From: JAAYJR01 sp964495655
GTDB taxonomy: Bacteria > Bacteroidota > Bacteroidia > Bacteroidales > Prolixibacteraceae
NCBI GenBank assembly: GCA_964495655.1
Contig: CAZBWK010000040.1
Span: 1-34,303, forward strand
DNA length: 34,303 nt
Reading direction: 5' to 3'
The notes beneath the pieces are model-generated. The model made no database searches and was not told the DNA's origin. It worked only from the letters and a program-made list of their open reading frames with translations. Shown here piece by piece: positions 1-8,113 of the stretch. Position 1 is the stretch's first letter. Each line of letters begins with the position of its first letter. Position numbers and translations under genes: made by a program.

Positions 1-1079
1 GAATAGCCCTGCCTGATTTGCCAAATAAGTTTATCTGTTCCTGCCAGCAGGTTAAACCATTTTTCCCGGGTAAGAAATTCTTTTTCATTTTCGAACTTAT
101 AATAGAAATCCAAAAAAAATTTCAGCGTGAATTCGGGAATTACATCAAGCTTCCTCAGGTCTGTCCCGTAGCACACTTCACCTTCATGCAGCGGATTCAC
201 AGCTACACCGGGAATACTTTGCGGGGTAAAAACAAAGTCCCCCAGTTTCGGATCCGGGGCGCCAAGTACCTGAAAGGGGAATTCAGTTCCCCTACCGACA
301 CTTACACTTGTGGCTTCGAAAAAACACAAAGAAGGGTAGAGTCTGATTGCCAGATCGTTTGGCAGATTAGGTGAAGGATTAACGCTTATTGAATAGTTTG
401 TTGAGTGGGTGTAATTTTTTACGGGTATAATTGTAAGCTCACATTTCCGGGGAGCCTTATGCCAATGTTCCCCGTTGATCATGAGAGCCAGCTCTCCGAC
501 AGTACAGCCGTGTACAACAGGTATCGGGTGCATTCCCACAAATGAAGTGAACCCGGATTCAAGAACAGGACCTGCAATGTAATCACCGTTAGGATTAGGC
601 CTGTCAGTAACGATCATTGGTATTCCTTTTTCAGCACATGCCTCCATCACAAGATGCAAAGTTGAGATGTATGTATAAAACCGGCATCCTACATCCTGTA
701 TATCAAAAAGGATTATATCCACTTCGTCAAGATTTTCAGATGATGGTTTTTTATTATTCCCATATAGGGAAACAATAGCAATCCCGGTCTTTGTATCTAT
801 ACCGTCATGAACTATCTCTCCGGCAGCTGCTTCACCACGAAATCCATGCTCCGGGGCAAATATCTTAGTAATATTTATATCATTATCAATCAGAAAATCG
901 ACCAGGTGCACCTGGCCTGTAAGTGAAGTATTATTCACAACCAATCCTACCCGTCGGTTTTTTAAAAAAGGGAGATACTTCTCCGGCTGCTCCGCTCCTG
1001 TCAGAATTTTGCCACTCTCTGCCTGTCCGCAGTTTAAATAAAAAATAGTTGAAATAAAAATCAGTAATATTTTTACCAT
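1..1079 (-). CDS. namZ: Exo-beta-N-acetylmuramidase, NamZ/DUF1343 family (3' end outside window)
   Basis: The frame is open from an ATG at 1079 down to the window edge, giving about 359 residues without the C-terminus. The start MVKILLIFISTIFYLNC is a lipoprotein-like signal with Cys at about residue 17, so an exported lipoprotein is likely. The family is recognised from the stretch GLVVNNTSL, then FAPEHGFRG, LFDIQDVGCRFYTYIST, TDRPNPNG and VGMHPIPVVHG, which are characteristic of DUF1343. In known members (Tannerella forsythia, Bacillus subtilis) NamZ releases terminal MurNAc from non-reducing ends of peptidoglycan fragments. Its natural partner enzyme type, a NagZ-like GH3, lies at 4956-7910 on the same strand. 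It follows the helicase gene by 124 bases and may or may not be co-transcribed. The family assignment is firm; the substrate is inferred from the family. Confidence 0.9.
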   Translation of the reverse strand, partial: MVKILLIFISTIFYLNCGQAESGKILTGAEQPEKYLPFLKNRRVGLVVNNTSLTGQVHLVDFLIDNDINITKIFAPEHGFRGEAAAGEIVHDGIDTKTGIAIVSLYGNNKKPSSENLDEVDIILFDIQDVGCRFYTYISTLHLVMEACAEKGIPMIVTDRPNPNGDYIAGPVLESGFTSFVGMHPIPVVHGCTVGELALMINGEHWHKAPRKCELTIIPVKNYTHSTNYSISVNPSPNLPNDLAIRLYPSLCFFEATSVSVGRGTEFPFQVLGAPDPKLGDFVFTPQSIPGVAVNPLHEGEVCYGTDLRKLDVIPEFTLKFFLDFYYKFENEKEFLTREKWFNLLAGTDKLIWQIRQGY

Positions 1080-1203
1080 TAGTTATTTTTTATCGCGTTA
1101 TAAGTTAAGTGCACAGCTAAATATTTTCACTTATTGCAGGTTATTTTTATGGTTATGAATATATCAATTCAGCAAAATTGAATGATCATTTACCGGCAAT
1201 TAT

Positions 1204-2427
1204 TTAACTCTTGCCGTGAGCGGGTCTATTCTTCTTCCTTTTTACCTTCTTCCTCCAATTCTCCTTTCGCCGGTGTCGCACCACTTTCCAGTCAGGCCCC
1301 TTTCCGAGCACTTCAGGAATCTTCAGCTTCATGATCTCCATCTCAATAAGCTTTTCAATACTCTGAAGTTTTATCATGTCCTTTTCATTAACAAGAGTCA
1401 GTGCTACTCCGGTAGCATCGGCCCTGGCTGTCCTGCCCACACGGTGTACATAATCTTCAGCATCACCGGGAACATCGAAATTTATCACCAGGTCGATACC
1501 TTTTATATCGATACCCCGGCTCAGCACATCAGTGGCAATAAGTATTCTTGTCTGACCGGCCTTATACCTCTGTAATACTTTTTCCCGTTCTGACTGTTCA
1601 AGGTCAGACGATATAGATTCAGCATTATAGTATTTTTTTAGCGAACCTGTAAGTTCAGAGACTTTCTTTTTTGTTGAACAAAATATCAATATACTGCTGT
1701 AGTCAGGTTTATCGGCAATTAGTTTATTAATGAGGGCTGTTTTCTGATTATCATAGCATAAATAAACTGCCTGCAAAACCCCCTCTGCCGGTTTCGACAT
1801 TGCAATATTGATCTCTGCCGGGTTATTGAGGATTTTAGTTGCCAGAGACCTTATACCGGGAGCCATTGTAGCGCTGAACATAAGTGTTTGCCTTTTTTTA
1901 GGAATAAACGAAATGATCTTCATTATATCTTCATAAAAACCTATATCAAGCATACGGTCAGCTTCATCAAGGATAAGGTAACGAATTGTATCAAACTTAA
2001 CATATCCCAGATTCAGGTGTGCTATTAGTTTTCCGGGAGTGGCGATAACAATATCAGCGCCTCCGGTAAGGGCTTTTTTTTGCTGTCCCCAGTCTTCTCC
2101 TGCGCTGCCTCCGTAAATTGCAATAGAGTGGATACCTAAATTATATCCAATTCCCTGCACCTGCTGGTCAATTTGCAATGCAAGCTCCCTGGTAGGTACC
2201 AGTATCAGGGTGCTGGTAGGGCTTACCCCGTTATTTAAGATCAAATCAAGAACAGGAACTACATAAGCGGCAGTTTTCCCTGTACCTGTCTGGGCACATG
2301 CGATAAGATCTTTCCCTTCAAGGATTAACGGGATAGTCTGCTCCTGGATTGGGGTTGTATCTCTGAACCCCATATACGAAATCGCTTCTATAATAGCTTT
2401 GTCTATTTTTAAATCGCTAAAATTCAT
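1204..2427 (-). CDS. DEAD-box ATP-dependent RNA helicase, RhlE-like
   Basis: This is a 407-residue cytoplasmic RNA helicase of the usual minimal length. The motifs appear in order: Q-motif TPIQEQ (about 25-30), Walker A AQTGTGKT (45-52), PTRELA, TPGK, DEAD, SAT, SRGIDI and HRVGRTARA. The C-terminus is a short, strongly basic tail (RRKENWRKKVKRKKNR), as in RhlE/CsdA-type helicases that bind structured RNA during ribosome assembly or mRNA decay. The ATG directly follows the stop codon of the radical SAM gene (TAAATG), so the two are almost certainly translated from one mRNA. No auxiliary RNA-binding domain follows the helicase core. The exact subfamily is less certain than the helicase call. 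Confidence 0.95.
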   Translation of the reverse strand: MNFSDLKIDKAIIEAISYMGFRDTTPIQEQTIPLILEGKDLIACAQTGTGKTAAYVVPVLDLILNNGVSPTSTLILVPTRELALQIDQQVQGIGYNLGIHSIAIYGGSAGEDWGQQKKALTGGADIVIATPGKLIAHLNLGYVKFDTIRYLILDEADRMLDIGFYEDIMKIISFIPKKRQTLMFSATMAPGIRSLATKILNNPAEINIAMSKPAEGVLQAVYLCYDNQKTALINKLIADKPDYSSILIFCSTKKKVSELTGSLKKYYNAESISSDLEQSEREKVLQRYKAGQTRILIATDVLSRGIDIKGIDLVINFDVPGDAEDYVHRVGRTARADATGVALTLVNEKDMIKLQSIEKLIEMEIMKLKIPEVLGKGPDWKVVRHRRKENWRKKVKRKKNRPAHGKS

Positions 2428-3435
2428 TTAAATAATTATATTAACATCAGTATTACAGTTCTTGCAAATTCCTTTAAAGTCCGGCTGACTAACCCTGATG
2501 CGGTAATGCCCTCTCTCAATTATAAGAGCACCGCAATTCGGACAATATGTGGAAGACCTGTACTCATCTGATACATTACCCAGGTACACATGATGAAGAA
2601 CTTTTTTAGCCAGGGCAAATAACTGATGTAATTTTTCAACCGGTGTAGGGGGCAAAGTTAATCTGTATTGTGGAAAATAACGCGAAATGTGCAAAGGAAT
2701 TTTCTCCCCCAGCTCCTCAGCAATCCATCTAACCATAGATTCAAACTGATCCGGATCATCATTTAAACCGGAAATTACAAGGTTTGTTATCTCCAGATGT
2801 TTACCGCTCCGCGCAATTAACCTCAGCGACTCAAGGACCGGTGCCAGGCTCGCTTTTGCCTGCTTACGGTAGAATGAATCGTCGAAAGACTTAAGGTCAA
2901 TATTAAATGCATCTATCAAAGGGATGAGTTCATGTAATGGTTCAGGATTTATATATCCATTGGAGACAACCACATTCTTCATCCCTTTACCGTGTGCCAG
3001 CCTCGCAATATCGGTCATAAATTCATAAAAAGTAAATGGCTCATTATAAGTGTAGGCTATACCAATGCTATGCCAGTTTCTCTGAGCCTTTTCAATAATC
3101 TGTCCGGGTGCAATCTCGTGAAATCCCCGGAAATCGCGGGCAAAGCACTGGGATGTGCTGTAGTTCTGACAAAAACTGCAATGGAGGTTGCAGCCAACCT
3201 CTCCTATTGAAAATATTTCCATTCCGGGATAAAAATGATACAATGGCTTTTTTTCAACAGGATCAACCCCAACTGCCGCCACCCTGTCATAAACGTGTGT
3301 ATAAAGAGTTCCCCCGATGTTTTCACGCACTCTGCAGTTACCTGTCTGACCATCTTTTAACCGGCAATTTCGGGGACATAATCTGCAAACCACCTCATTA
3401 TTACCGGTCTTTTCATAAAAAAGTGCTTCCTGCAT
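2428..3435 (-). CDS. amrS: AmmeMemoRadiSam-type radical SAM enzyme (AmrS family)
   Basis: The product is a 335-residue radical SAM protein. The 4Fe-4S cluster motif is CNLHCSFC (Cys 82, 86, 89), the CX3CX2C spacing of the family. An N-terminal cysteine cluster (C17, C20, C24, C34) and a C-terminal zinc-ribbon-like pair (YCPNC and ICKNC) flank the core, as in the PflA-like proteins annotated AmmeMemoRadiSam system radical SAM enzyme. The reaction of this family is not established to my knowledge. The usual partners, an AMMECR1 domain and a Memo domain protein, are not encoded nearby. It sits immediately upstream of, and abuts, the RNA helicase. The family call rests on the overall cysteine layout and the phrase GEVGCNLHCSFCQNY. 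Confidence 0.85.
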   Translation of the reverse strand: MQEALFYEKTGNNEVVCRLCPRNCRLKDGQTGNCRVRENIGGTLYTHVYDRVAAVGVDPVEKKPLYHFYPGMEIFSIGEVGCNLHCSFCQNYSTSQCFARDFRGFHEIAPGQIIEKAQRNWHSIGIAYTYNEPFTFYEFMTDIARLAHGKGMKNVVVSNGYINPEPLHELIPLIDAFNIDLKSFDDSFYRKQAKASLAPVLESLRLIARSGKHLEITNLVISGLNDDPDQFESMVRWIAEELGEKIPLHISRYFPQYRLTLPPTPVEKLHQLFALAKKVLHHVYLGNVSDEYRSSTYCPNCGALIIERGHYRIRVSQPDFKGICKNCNTDVNIII

Positions 3436-3551
3436 AGATCAATACCTTTTATCAAAGGTACAAAAAACAGTTCAATAAATGTAATCTGTCATGATCAGGA
3501 TCTTCCGTTCAACGGCATTTTCATTATTTCGGGCGGACAGTATCAACGATC

Positions 3552-3578
3552 AAAAAACATCCCGCAAAAAACCGGGAT
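3552..3578 (-). terminator. Intrinsic terminator after the DUF1080 gene
   Basis: Read on the minus strand, the stem ATCCCG / CGGGAT (3573-3578 with 3559-3564) encloses an 8-base loop. It is followed after one base by six T (3557-3552). It lies about 37 bases past the stop of the DUF1080 gene at 3616 and so should end the HTH-DUF1080 transcript before the radical SAM gene. Confidence 0.75.
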
Positions 3579-3615
3579 ATGAACGCATCAACAATTTTCT
3601 ATTAGCCAACTGTTT

Positions 3616-4416
3616 TTAATTCAGTATATCCTCAGGCATTTTTTTTAATGGCCGTATCCGGATTGTTTTTATGAACAGTTCACCTCCTTCAGACTGTAAC
3701 TGTATCTTACCGTCCGAAAGGGGTAAAACATGGCCATTTTCTACCTTCCCCGTATTACTATTAACCATCACGGTCTGCCCGTTCACAACATGTACAGAGC
3801 TTCTTTCAAAACAGTAGAGATCAATTGTATTCCATTCACCTACAGGATTTTCAGCATCCACTGCTTTTCTGATCGACTGACCGTTATGATCTCTGCTGAA
3901 TTTTTTCACTTCCCCTTCCTTTGAATACCTGAATCCGTCCTCAATCTCAACTACAGATGTTTCACAATATGTGTTATTCATCAGATAAGTATCGCCCATT
4001 CGTTCATGCATTAACTGGCATTCGATATTAACCATCCAGGTTCCCAATGCTTCTCCGAAAGGTCCGAAACTGTGATAGAGCAATCCGCTGTTCCGGTTGG
4101 TAAAGACCTCATCTCCCCATTTAAAGACAAGCTGCAGATGATAATTTGAAAAAGTATCCCTTGTTGCGAGCGACCCGTTTATATCTCCTGAAATACGGAT
4201 CAGCTTTTCGCCGTTCTCCTCAATTACTGAGAATACTTTATCAGTTGTGGCTGTTTGTGCGAGGTTGTCAAAACCCTTTAGGGGTGTACCCAGATACTTA
4301 TCCCAGTTATCAAGGTTTTCCCCGTTAAAAAGAGGCTGCCATGGTTGCTTTGTACAAGAAGTTAAGGCAGCTGCGATAAAAACAATAAAAATAACCAGAT
4401 TCAGTTTTTTTTGCAT
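3616..4416 (-). CDS. DUF1080 (3-keto-disaccharide hydrolase-like) lipoprotein
   Basis: This 266-residue exported protein has a lipoprotein signal (MQKKLNLVIF...AALTSC, Cys 21). The mature part starts with the DUF1080 hallmark WQPLFNGENLDNW and carries the family's jellyroll features (NSGLLYH, ECQLMHE, WNTIDLYC, GKIQLQSEGGELFIKTIRIRPL at the end). DUF1080 (PF06439) is a concanavalin-like fold; some members have been annotated as 3-keto-disaccharide hydrolases acting on oxidised sugars. Here no sugar oxidoreductase is adjacent, so the substrate is unknown. The gene starts 19 bases after the small HTH gene and ends before a good terminator, so the two probably form a bicistronic unit. Confidence 0.85.
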   Translation of the reverse strand: MQKKLNLVIFIVFIAAALTSCTKQPWQPLFNGENLDNWDKYLGTPLKGFDNLAQTATTDKVFSVIEENGEKLIRISGDINGSLATRDTFSNYHLQLVFKWGDEVFTNRNSGLLYHSFGPFGEALGTWMVNIECQLMHERMGDTYLMNNTYCETSVVEIEDGFRYSKEGEVKKFSRDHNGQSIRKAVDAENPVGEWNTIDLYCFERSSVHVVNGQTVMVNSNTGKVENGHVLPLSDGKIQLQSEGGELFIKTIRIRPLKKMPEDILN

Positions 4417-4435
4417 AGGTCAATTTTTTAATTAG

Positions 4436-4705
4436 TTAGTGAATTTCAGATCTCTCCTCCTTAAGTATCTCTTTTGCCCTGTCAAGGATAGCTGTATCGT
4501 CAAGAAGCACAATCCCGCCATTGGGCCCCGGTTCCATGTGGATACCCACAGCTGTTCCGTTTGTGTAATTAGCTCCTCCAAAATAATTCCTGACGGTTTC
4601 TTCAGTAATTTCAAATTCATTTGCAATTTTCCTGATAGAACCGTCAGGTAAGCTGTCTTTGATCTTTCGCAGCTCGTTAAAAGTTATTTTACCCTCCATG
4701 ATCAT
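4436..4705 (-). CDS. Small HTH-type putative DNA-binding protein
   Basis: The 89-residue product has a helix-turn-helix-like segment near residues 20-42 (GSIRKIANEFEITEETVRNYFG). The pattern is short helix, turn, then a recognition helix with T-V-R. A glycine-rich strand section (GIHMEPGPNGG) and a final charged helix (AILDRAKEILKEE) follow. Small proteins of this shape are common and mostly uncharacterised in Bacteroidota. No signal peptide is present. It is the promoter-proximal gene of a pair with the DUF1080 lipoprotein, and a perfect inverted repeat lies about 80 bases upstream of its start, so autoregulation is possible. An in-frame second ATG two codons in gives an equally plausible start. 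The gene is probably real because the frame ends just before the next gene; its function is inferred. Confidence 0.7.
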   Translation of the reverse strand: MIMEGKITFNELRKIKDSLPDGSIRKIANEFEITEETVRNYFGGANYTNGTAVGIHMEPGPNGGIVLLDDTAILDRAKEILKEERSEIH

Positions 4706-4786
4706 AAATAATTTATTTTGTTTTATACTAATTTAATAACATTATGGTGACCTTGTAAAATTAAAATTATTAATCAAATAAAGCCA

Positions 4787-4805
4787 ATTCTTATCATATA
4801 AGAAT
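4787..4805. repeat. Perfect 8-bp inverted repeat, possible operator
   Basis: ATTCTTAT and ATAAGAAT are separated by CAT in the AT-rich gap between the GH3-lactamase gene and the small HTH gene. There is no clean T-run on either side, so it is a poor terminator. A dimeric DNA-binding protein such as the neighbouring HTH product could use it. The rest of the 4706-4955 gap shows no gene. Confidence 0.4.
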
Positions 4806-4955
4806 CCTTAAAACTCCCATTAATTTTTATACGCAAAGCTCACATCTCTTGTTTTTGTACACAAATATCTGATATTGAGTCAATACACTGTCTATAAGCT
4901 TTTTAATGGTATTAGATCATATCCTGTTTATTAACTATTTTTAATAATTATTATA

Positions 4956-7910
4956 CTATTTTTCAACAGAGTCATAAACTGCCTGGTGCATTGCTGTTCG
5001 AATGTTCAGACTGCTTAGCTTAAAATTGTTACGTGTCGGGTAAACGCGGTTCGACATAAAAATAAAGAGCAGGTTACAATCAGGGTCTGCCCAGGCAAAT
5101 GTACCTGTATAGCCGGTATGCCCGAAACTGTTTTTCCCGGCACTTACTGCAGGAAATGCATCTTTCAGACGGTTCTTATGATTATCTGTCAGTGGTTTAT
5201 CAAAACCAAGTGCCCTTCTGTTAAATGTATTTGGAAACTGTACCCGTGTAAACTCCTCAACTGTTTTCTCGGAGATGTATCTGTTTCCACCGTAATATCC
5301 TTTCTGCAGATACATCTGAAAGATCTTCGCCATATCAAGAGTTGTACCGAAAAGTCCGGCATTACCGGAAACACCACCCAGCATTGCCGCACCTTCGTCA
5401 TGTACAAAGCCCCGCAATTTTTCGTTCCTGAAAAAATCATCAATCTCGGTAGGTATGATTTGTGTGAGGGGATTGTGCAAATAAGGATTATAAGTTACTG
5501 AATTTGCTCCAAGCGGTCTGTAGAAATTTTCTTTTAAGTATTCTTCATAAGGCATTTGTGCCAACTGCTTAATAACCTCAGGCATGAGATGGAAGCACAA
5601 GTCTGAATAGAGATACTTCTTCCGGGGAAGTAATTTAACATTTCTGATTGTGTCATAGATCGCCTGCCTGAAATCATTATTCAGATACAGTTTATCCGCA
5701 ACTCTTACAGAAAATTTAACTGTCGGGTGGGTAGAAAATATATCCCTGCTCAAATTTCCCTCCTCATCAAGAGCCATTCTCCAGAAGGGTATCCATGACG
5801 GCATTCGCGACTGATGTGTTAAAAAATCACGAACAGGTATCTGGCCTCTGTCTGTTCCCTTAAAATCAGTCCAATAAAAACTGAACGGAGCATCAATATC
5901 TATTTTTTTTTCATCCACAAGTTTCATTATTGCAGGCAGAGGACCGGTGACTTTGGTCAGCGATGCCCAGTCGTATATATTATCAGGACTCACTTTTTGG
6001 TCATTTTCATAAGTATGGAATCCGTAGCATTTATGAAAAATCACACTCCCCTCCCTGGCAATCAAGACCTGGCAGCCGGGGAACGCTTCATTGTCTATTC
6101 CCAGATTTGCAAGCGAATCTATTTTTGAAGTAAGCATCGCAGAATTTATCCCTGTCTCTTCAGGGATTGAAAAAGCCAGGCTGCCATTTTTTTTTACACT
6201 GATACCGCTGTTGATCCCAAACCTGTCATCTATTGTAACAGGAAGTCTGCCGGTAGCGTCGAATGCTCCAAACACAAGCTGGGCAGCAAGTTCCTGTGTT
6301 AACGGGTTATTCTGGTATGCAAGTATTAGTCCGGCGGCATGATGAATATTCTCAAAATGTTTCAATGCATAGGCATTACCGAAAAAAACAACCACACATC
6401 TATTGTCACGTATGAAATCTGCCACTGCATTCCGCTGAATATCAGTCGTTCCATATCTTCCTGAGGGATAAATATCTATTCCCTGCACTCCCGCAATCAC
6501 AAGATCATAATTATCTAATTTGATTCGTAAATTACCCAAATCCCGTTCTGAGGCATTTTTCGACAGACTGTAATGGTCTGTCCCGGCGTACTTATCAAGC
6601 ATTTTCTGAAAAGGTGAGATCTCTCCCGAACCTATAATAACAGATGCAATCTTCAGGTTAACCAGATCCCGGACAGGCAATGAATTCTGGTTTACCAGCA
6701 CCGTCATTGAACTCTTTATGAGCTTGCGGTTTGTAACTTCAAAATATGGTGAATTCAGACGTGCAGCCAGATCCTTTGTAGCTGCAGGCCGGTAATTATG
6801 CAAGCCGGCCCACCTTTTCAGAGCAAGCACTCTTCTGCATTTATTTTCAATAACCCCGGCAGACAGCTCTCCGCTGGCAATTGCCTGTTTAACTGCATTT
6901 ATGGCCTTTTGCATATCCGGAACAAAAACTACGATATCGTTTCCGGCCTTTAAAGATTCCACCTCAATGCTTTTGTTTCCTGTCTGTACCCCTTTCATAT
7001 TAATGGCATCGGTAAAAACAATTCCATTATATCCTATTTCTTTTCTCAAATAGCCGTTGATTATCTTTTCCGAGACAGATGCAGGCTTTCCTGAGGGATC
7101 CAGGGCCGGCACATTCAGGTGGCCTGACATAATTCCGGTTATCCCCTGTTCATTGAGATAACGAAAAGGAAAACTTTCCAGAATATCAATACGTTCTACG
7201 GGGTGGCTGATCACCGGCAACTCGAGATGTGAGTCTGCACTGGTATCCCCGTGGCCGGGAAAATGTTTCGCCACAGCTACGACTCCTGCATCCTGCATTC
7301 CTCTGGCTAAATATCCGGCCTTTCTTGACACATTGATCTTATCTTCCCCAAAAGAGCGGAAGTTAATAACCGGATTTTGCGGATTGGTATTAATATCGGC
7401 AACAGGTGCAAAATTTACAATTAATCCCATCTGTTTCATCTGATTCCCGATATCTCTCCCCATCTGATAGATAAATGTTGAATCAGTTACTGCTCCCAAT
7501 GCCTGTGCATAAGGGAAAGGAGAAACACTGTCAATTCTCATTGCCAGTCCCCATTCCCCGTCAATGGCTGTAATAAGGGGAACGGCCGATCTCTCCTGAA
7601 ACTGATTTATATAATTGGCAGTTCTGGCCGGACCTCCCTTCATTACAATTATCCCACCGGGTTGAAATTCCTCTATTATACTGATCATGTTGTTCTTTGC
7701 CGCTTCGCCCTGCACCGGAAAAAAAGCCGGCATCATCAACTGGGCAATCTTCTGGTCAGGGGTGAGTTTATTCATCACCTGATCCACCCAGTGGTCGTTC
7801 ATCAATAATAAAAACGCAGGGTCATCAGTACCGGAGGGATTTTCTGCCCTTACACCGGTAAAAAATGTAACTGACAATATTGACAGAAACAGCAATGCTT
7901 TACTCTTCAT
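4956..7910 (-). CDS. Exported GH3 beta-N-acetylglucosaminidase (NagZ-like) fused to serine beta-lactamase-family domain
   Basis: This 984-residue protein has a signal peptide (about 1-22). The GH3 N-domain covers about 35-370. It holds the NagZ signature KHFPGHGDT (215-223), the acid/base pair D226-S-H228 and the nucleophile D301 in VFTDAINMKG. A GH3 C-domain-like region runs to about 560. From about 585 a class C beta-lactamase/serine hydrolase domain follows, with S650-L-T-K653, YSD (768-770) and HTG (931-933). The architecture is recurrent in Bacteroidota. NagZ enzymes remove GlcNAc from muropeptides; the lactamase-like half is more likely a peptidase or esterase than a resistance enzyme, which is inference. 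A purine-rich AGGAG lies just before the ATG. The export signal differs from cytoplasmic NagZ of enteric bacteria and fits action together with the exported NamZ at 1-1079. Confidence 0.93.
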   Translation of the reverse strand: MKSKALLFLSILSVTFFTGVRAENPSGTDDPAFLLLMNDHWVDQVMNKLTPDQKIAQLMMPAFFPVQGEAAKNNMISIIEEFQPGGIIVMKGGPARTANYINQFQERSAVPLITAIDGEWGLAMRIDSVSPFPYAQALGAVTDSTFIYQMGRDIGNQMKQMGLIVNFAPVADINTNPQNPVINFRSFGEDKINVSRKAGYLARGMQDAGVVAVAKHFPGHGDTSADSHLELPVISHPVERIDILESFPFRYLNEQGITGIMSGHLNVPALDPSGKPASVSEKIINGYLRKEIGYNGIVFTDAINMKGVQTGNKSIEVESLKAGNDIVVFVPDMQKAINAVKQAIASGELSAGVIENKCRRVLALKRWAGLHNYRPAATKDLAARLNSPYFEVTNRKLIKSSMTVLVNQNSLPVRDLVNLKIASVIIGSGEISPFQKMLDKYAGTDHYSLSKNASERDLGNLRIKLDNYDLVIAGVQGIDIYPSGRYGTTDIQRNAVADFIRDNRCVVVFFGNAYALKHFENIHHAAGLILAYQNNPLTQELAAQLVFGAFDATGRLPVTIDDRFGINSGISVKKNGSLAFSIPEETGINSAMLTSKIDSLANLGIDNEAFPGCQVLIAREGSVIFHKCYGFHTYENDQKVSPDNIYDWASLTKVTGPLPAIMKLVDEKKIDIDAPFSFYWTDFKGTDRGQIPVRDFLTHQSRMPSWIPFWRMALDEEGNLSRDIFSTHPTVKFSVRVADKLYLNNDFRQAIYDTIRNVKLLPRKKYLYSDLCFHLMPEVIKQLAQMPYEEYLKENFYRPLGANSVTYNPYLHNPLTQIIPTEIDDFFRNEKLRGFVHDEGAAMLGGVSGNAGLFGTTLDMAKIFQMYLQKGYYGGNRYISEKTVEEFTRVQFPNTFNRRALGFDKPLTDNHKNRLKDAFPAVSAGKNSFGHTGYTGTFAWADPDCNLLFIFMSNRVYPTRNNFKLSSLNIRTAMHQAVYDSVEK

Positions 7911-8093
7911 CTCCTGTTATAATTCTTCTTTTAACGTTTCGAAAGCGTATAAAAATATCAAAAAATACAGACTATTTCAAAAAATATGGCATTGCAGCTT
8001 TTCAGAAGCTGGCCGGGATAGCCATAATTAATTATCTATTAAAAGGATAGTACTTACAAATACTTTAATATGCTGTTTTTCCAATTTAGTTCC

Positions 8094-8101
8094 TAATTTT
8101 G
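8094..8101 (+). promoter_or_regulatory. Possible -7 element for mnmA
   Basis: TAATTTTG matches the Bacteroidota -7 consensus TAnnTTTG exactly. No convincing TTTG -33 box is seen at the expected distance. If used, transcription would begin only a few bases before the mnmA ATG, leaving an extremely short leader. Confidence 0.3.
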
Positions 8102-8113
8102 CATGAAACGAGT

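Noticed and set aside
18..374. Plus-strand open frame opposite the NamZ gene
   Set aside because: It lies antisense to clear DUF1343 coding sequence and its translation shows no domain or signal.
4432..4626. Alternative reading frame inside the small HTH gene
   Set aside because: It is a frame-shadow; only the 4436-4705 frame shows a recognisable helix-turn-helix pattern and sensible spacing.
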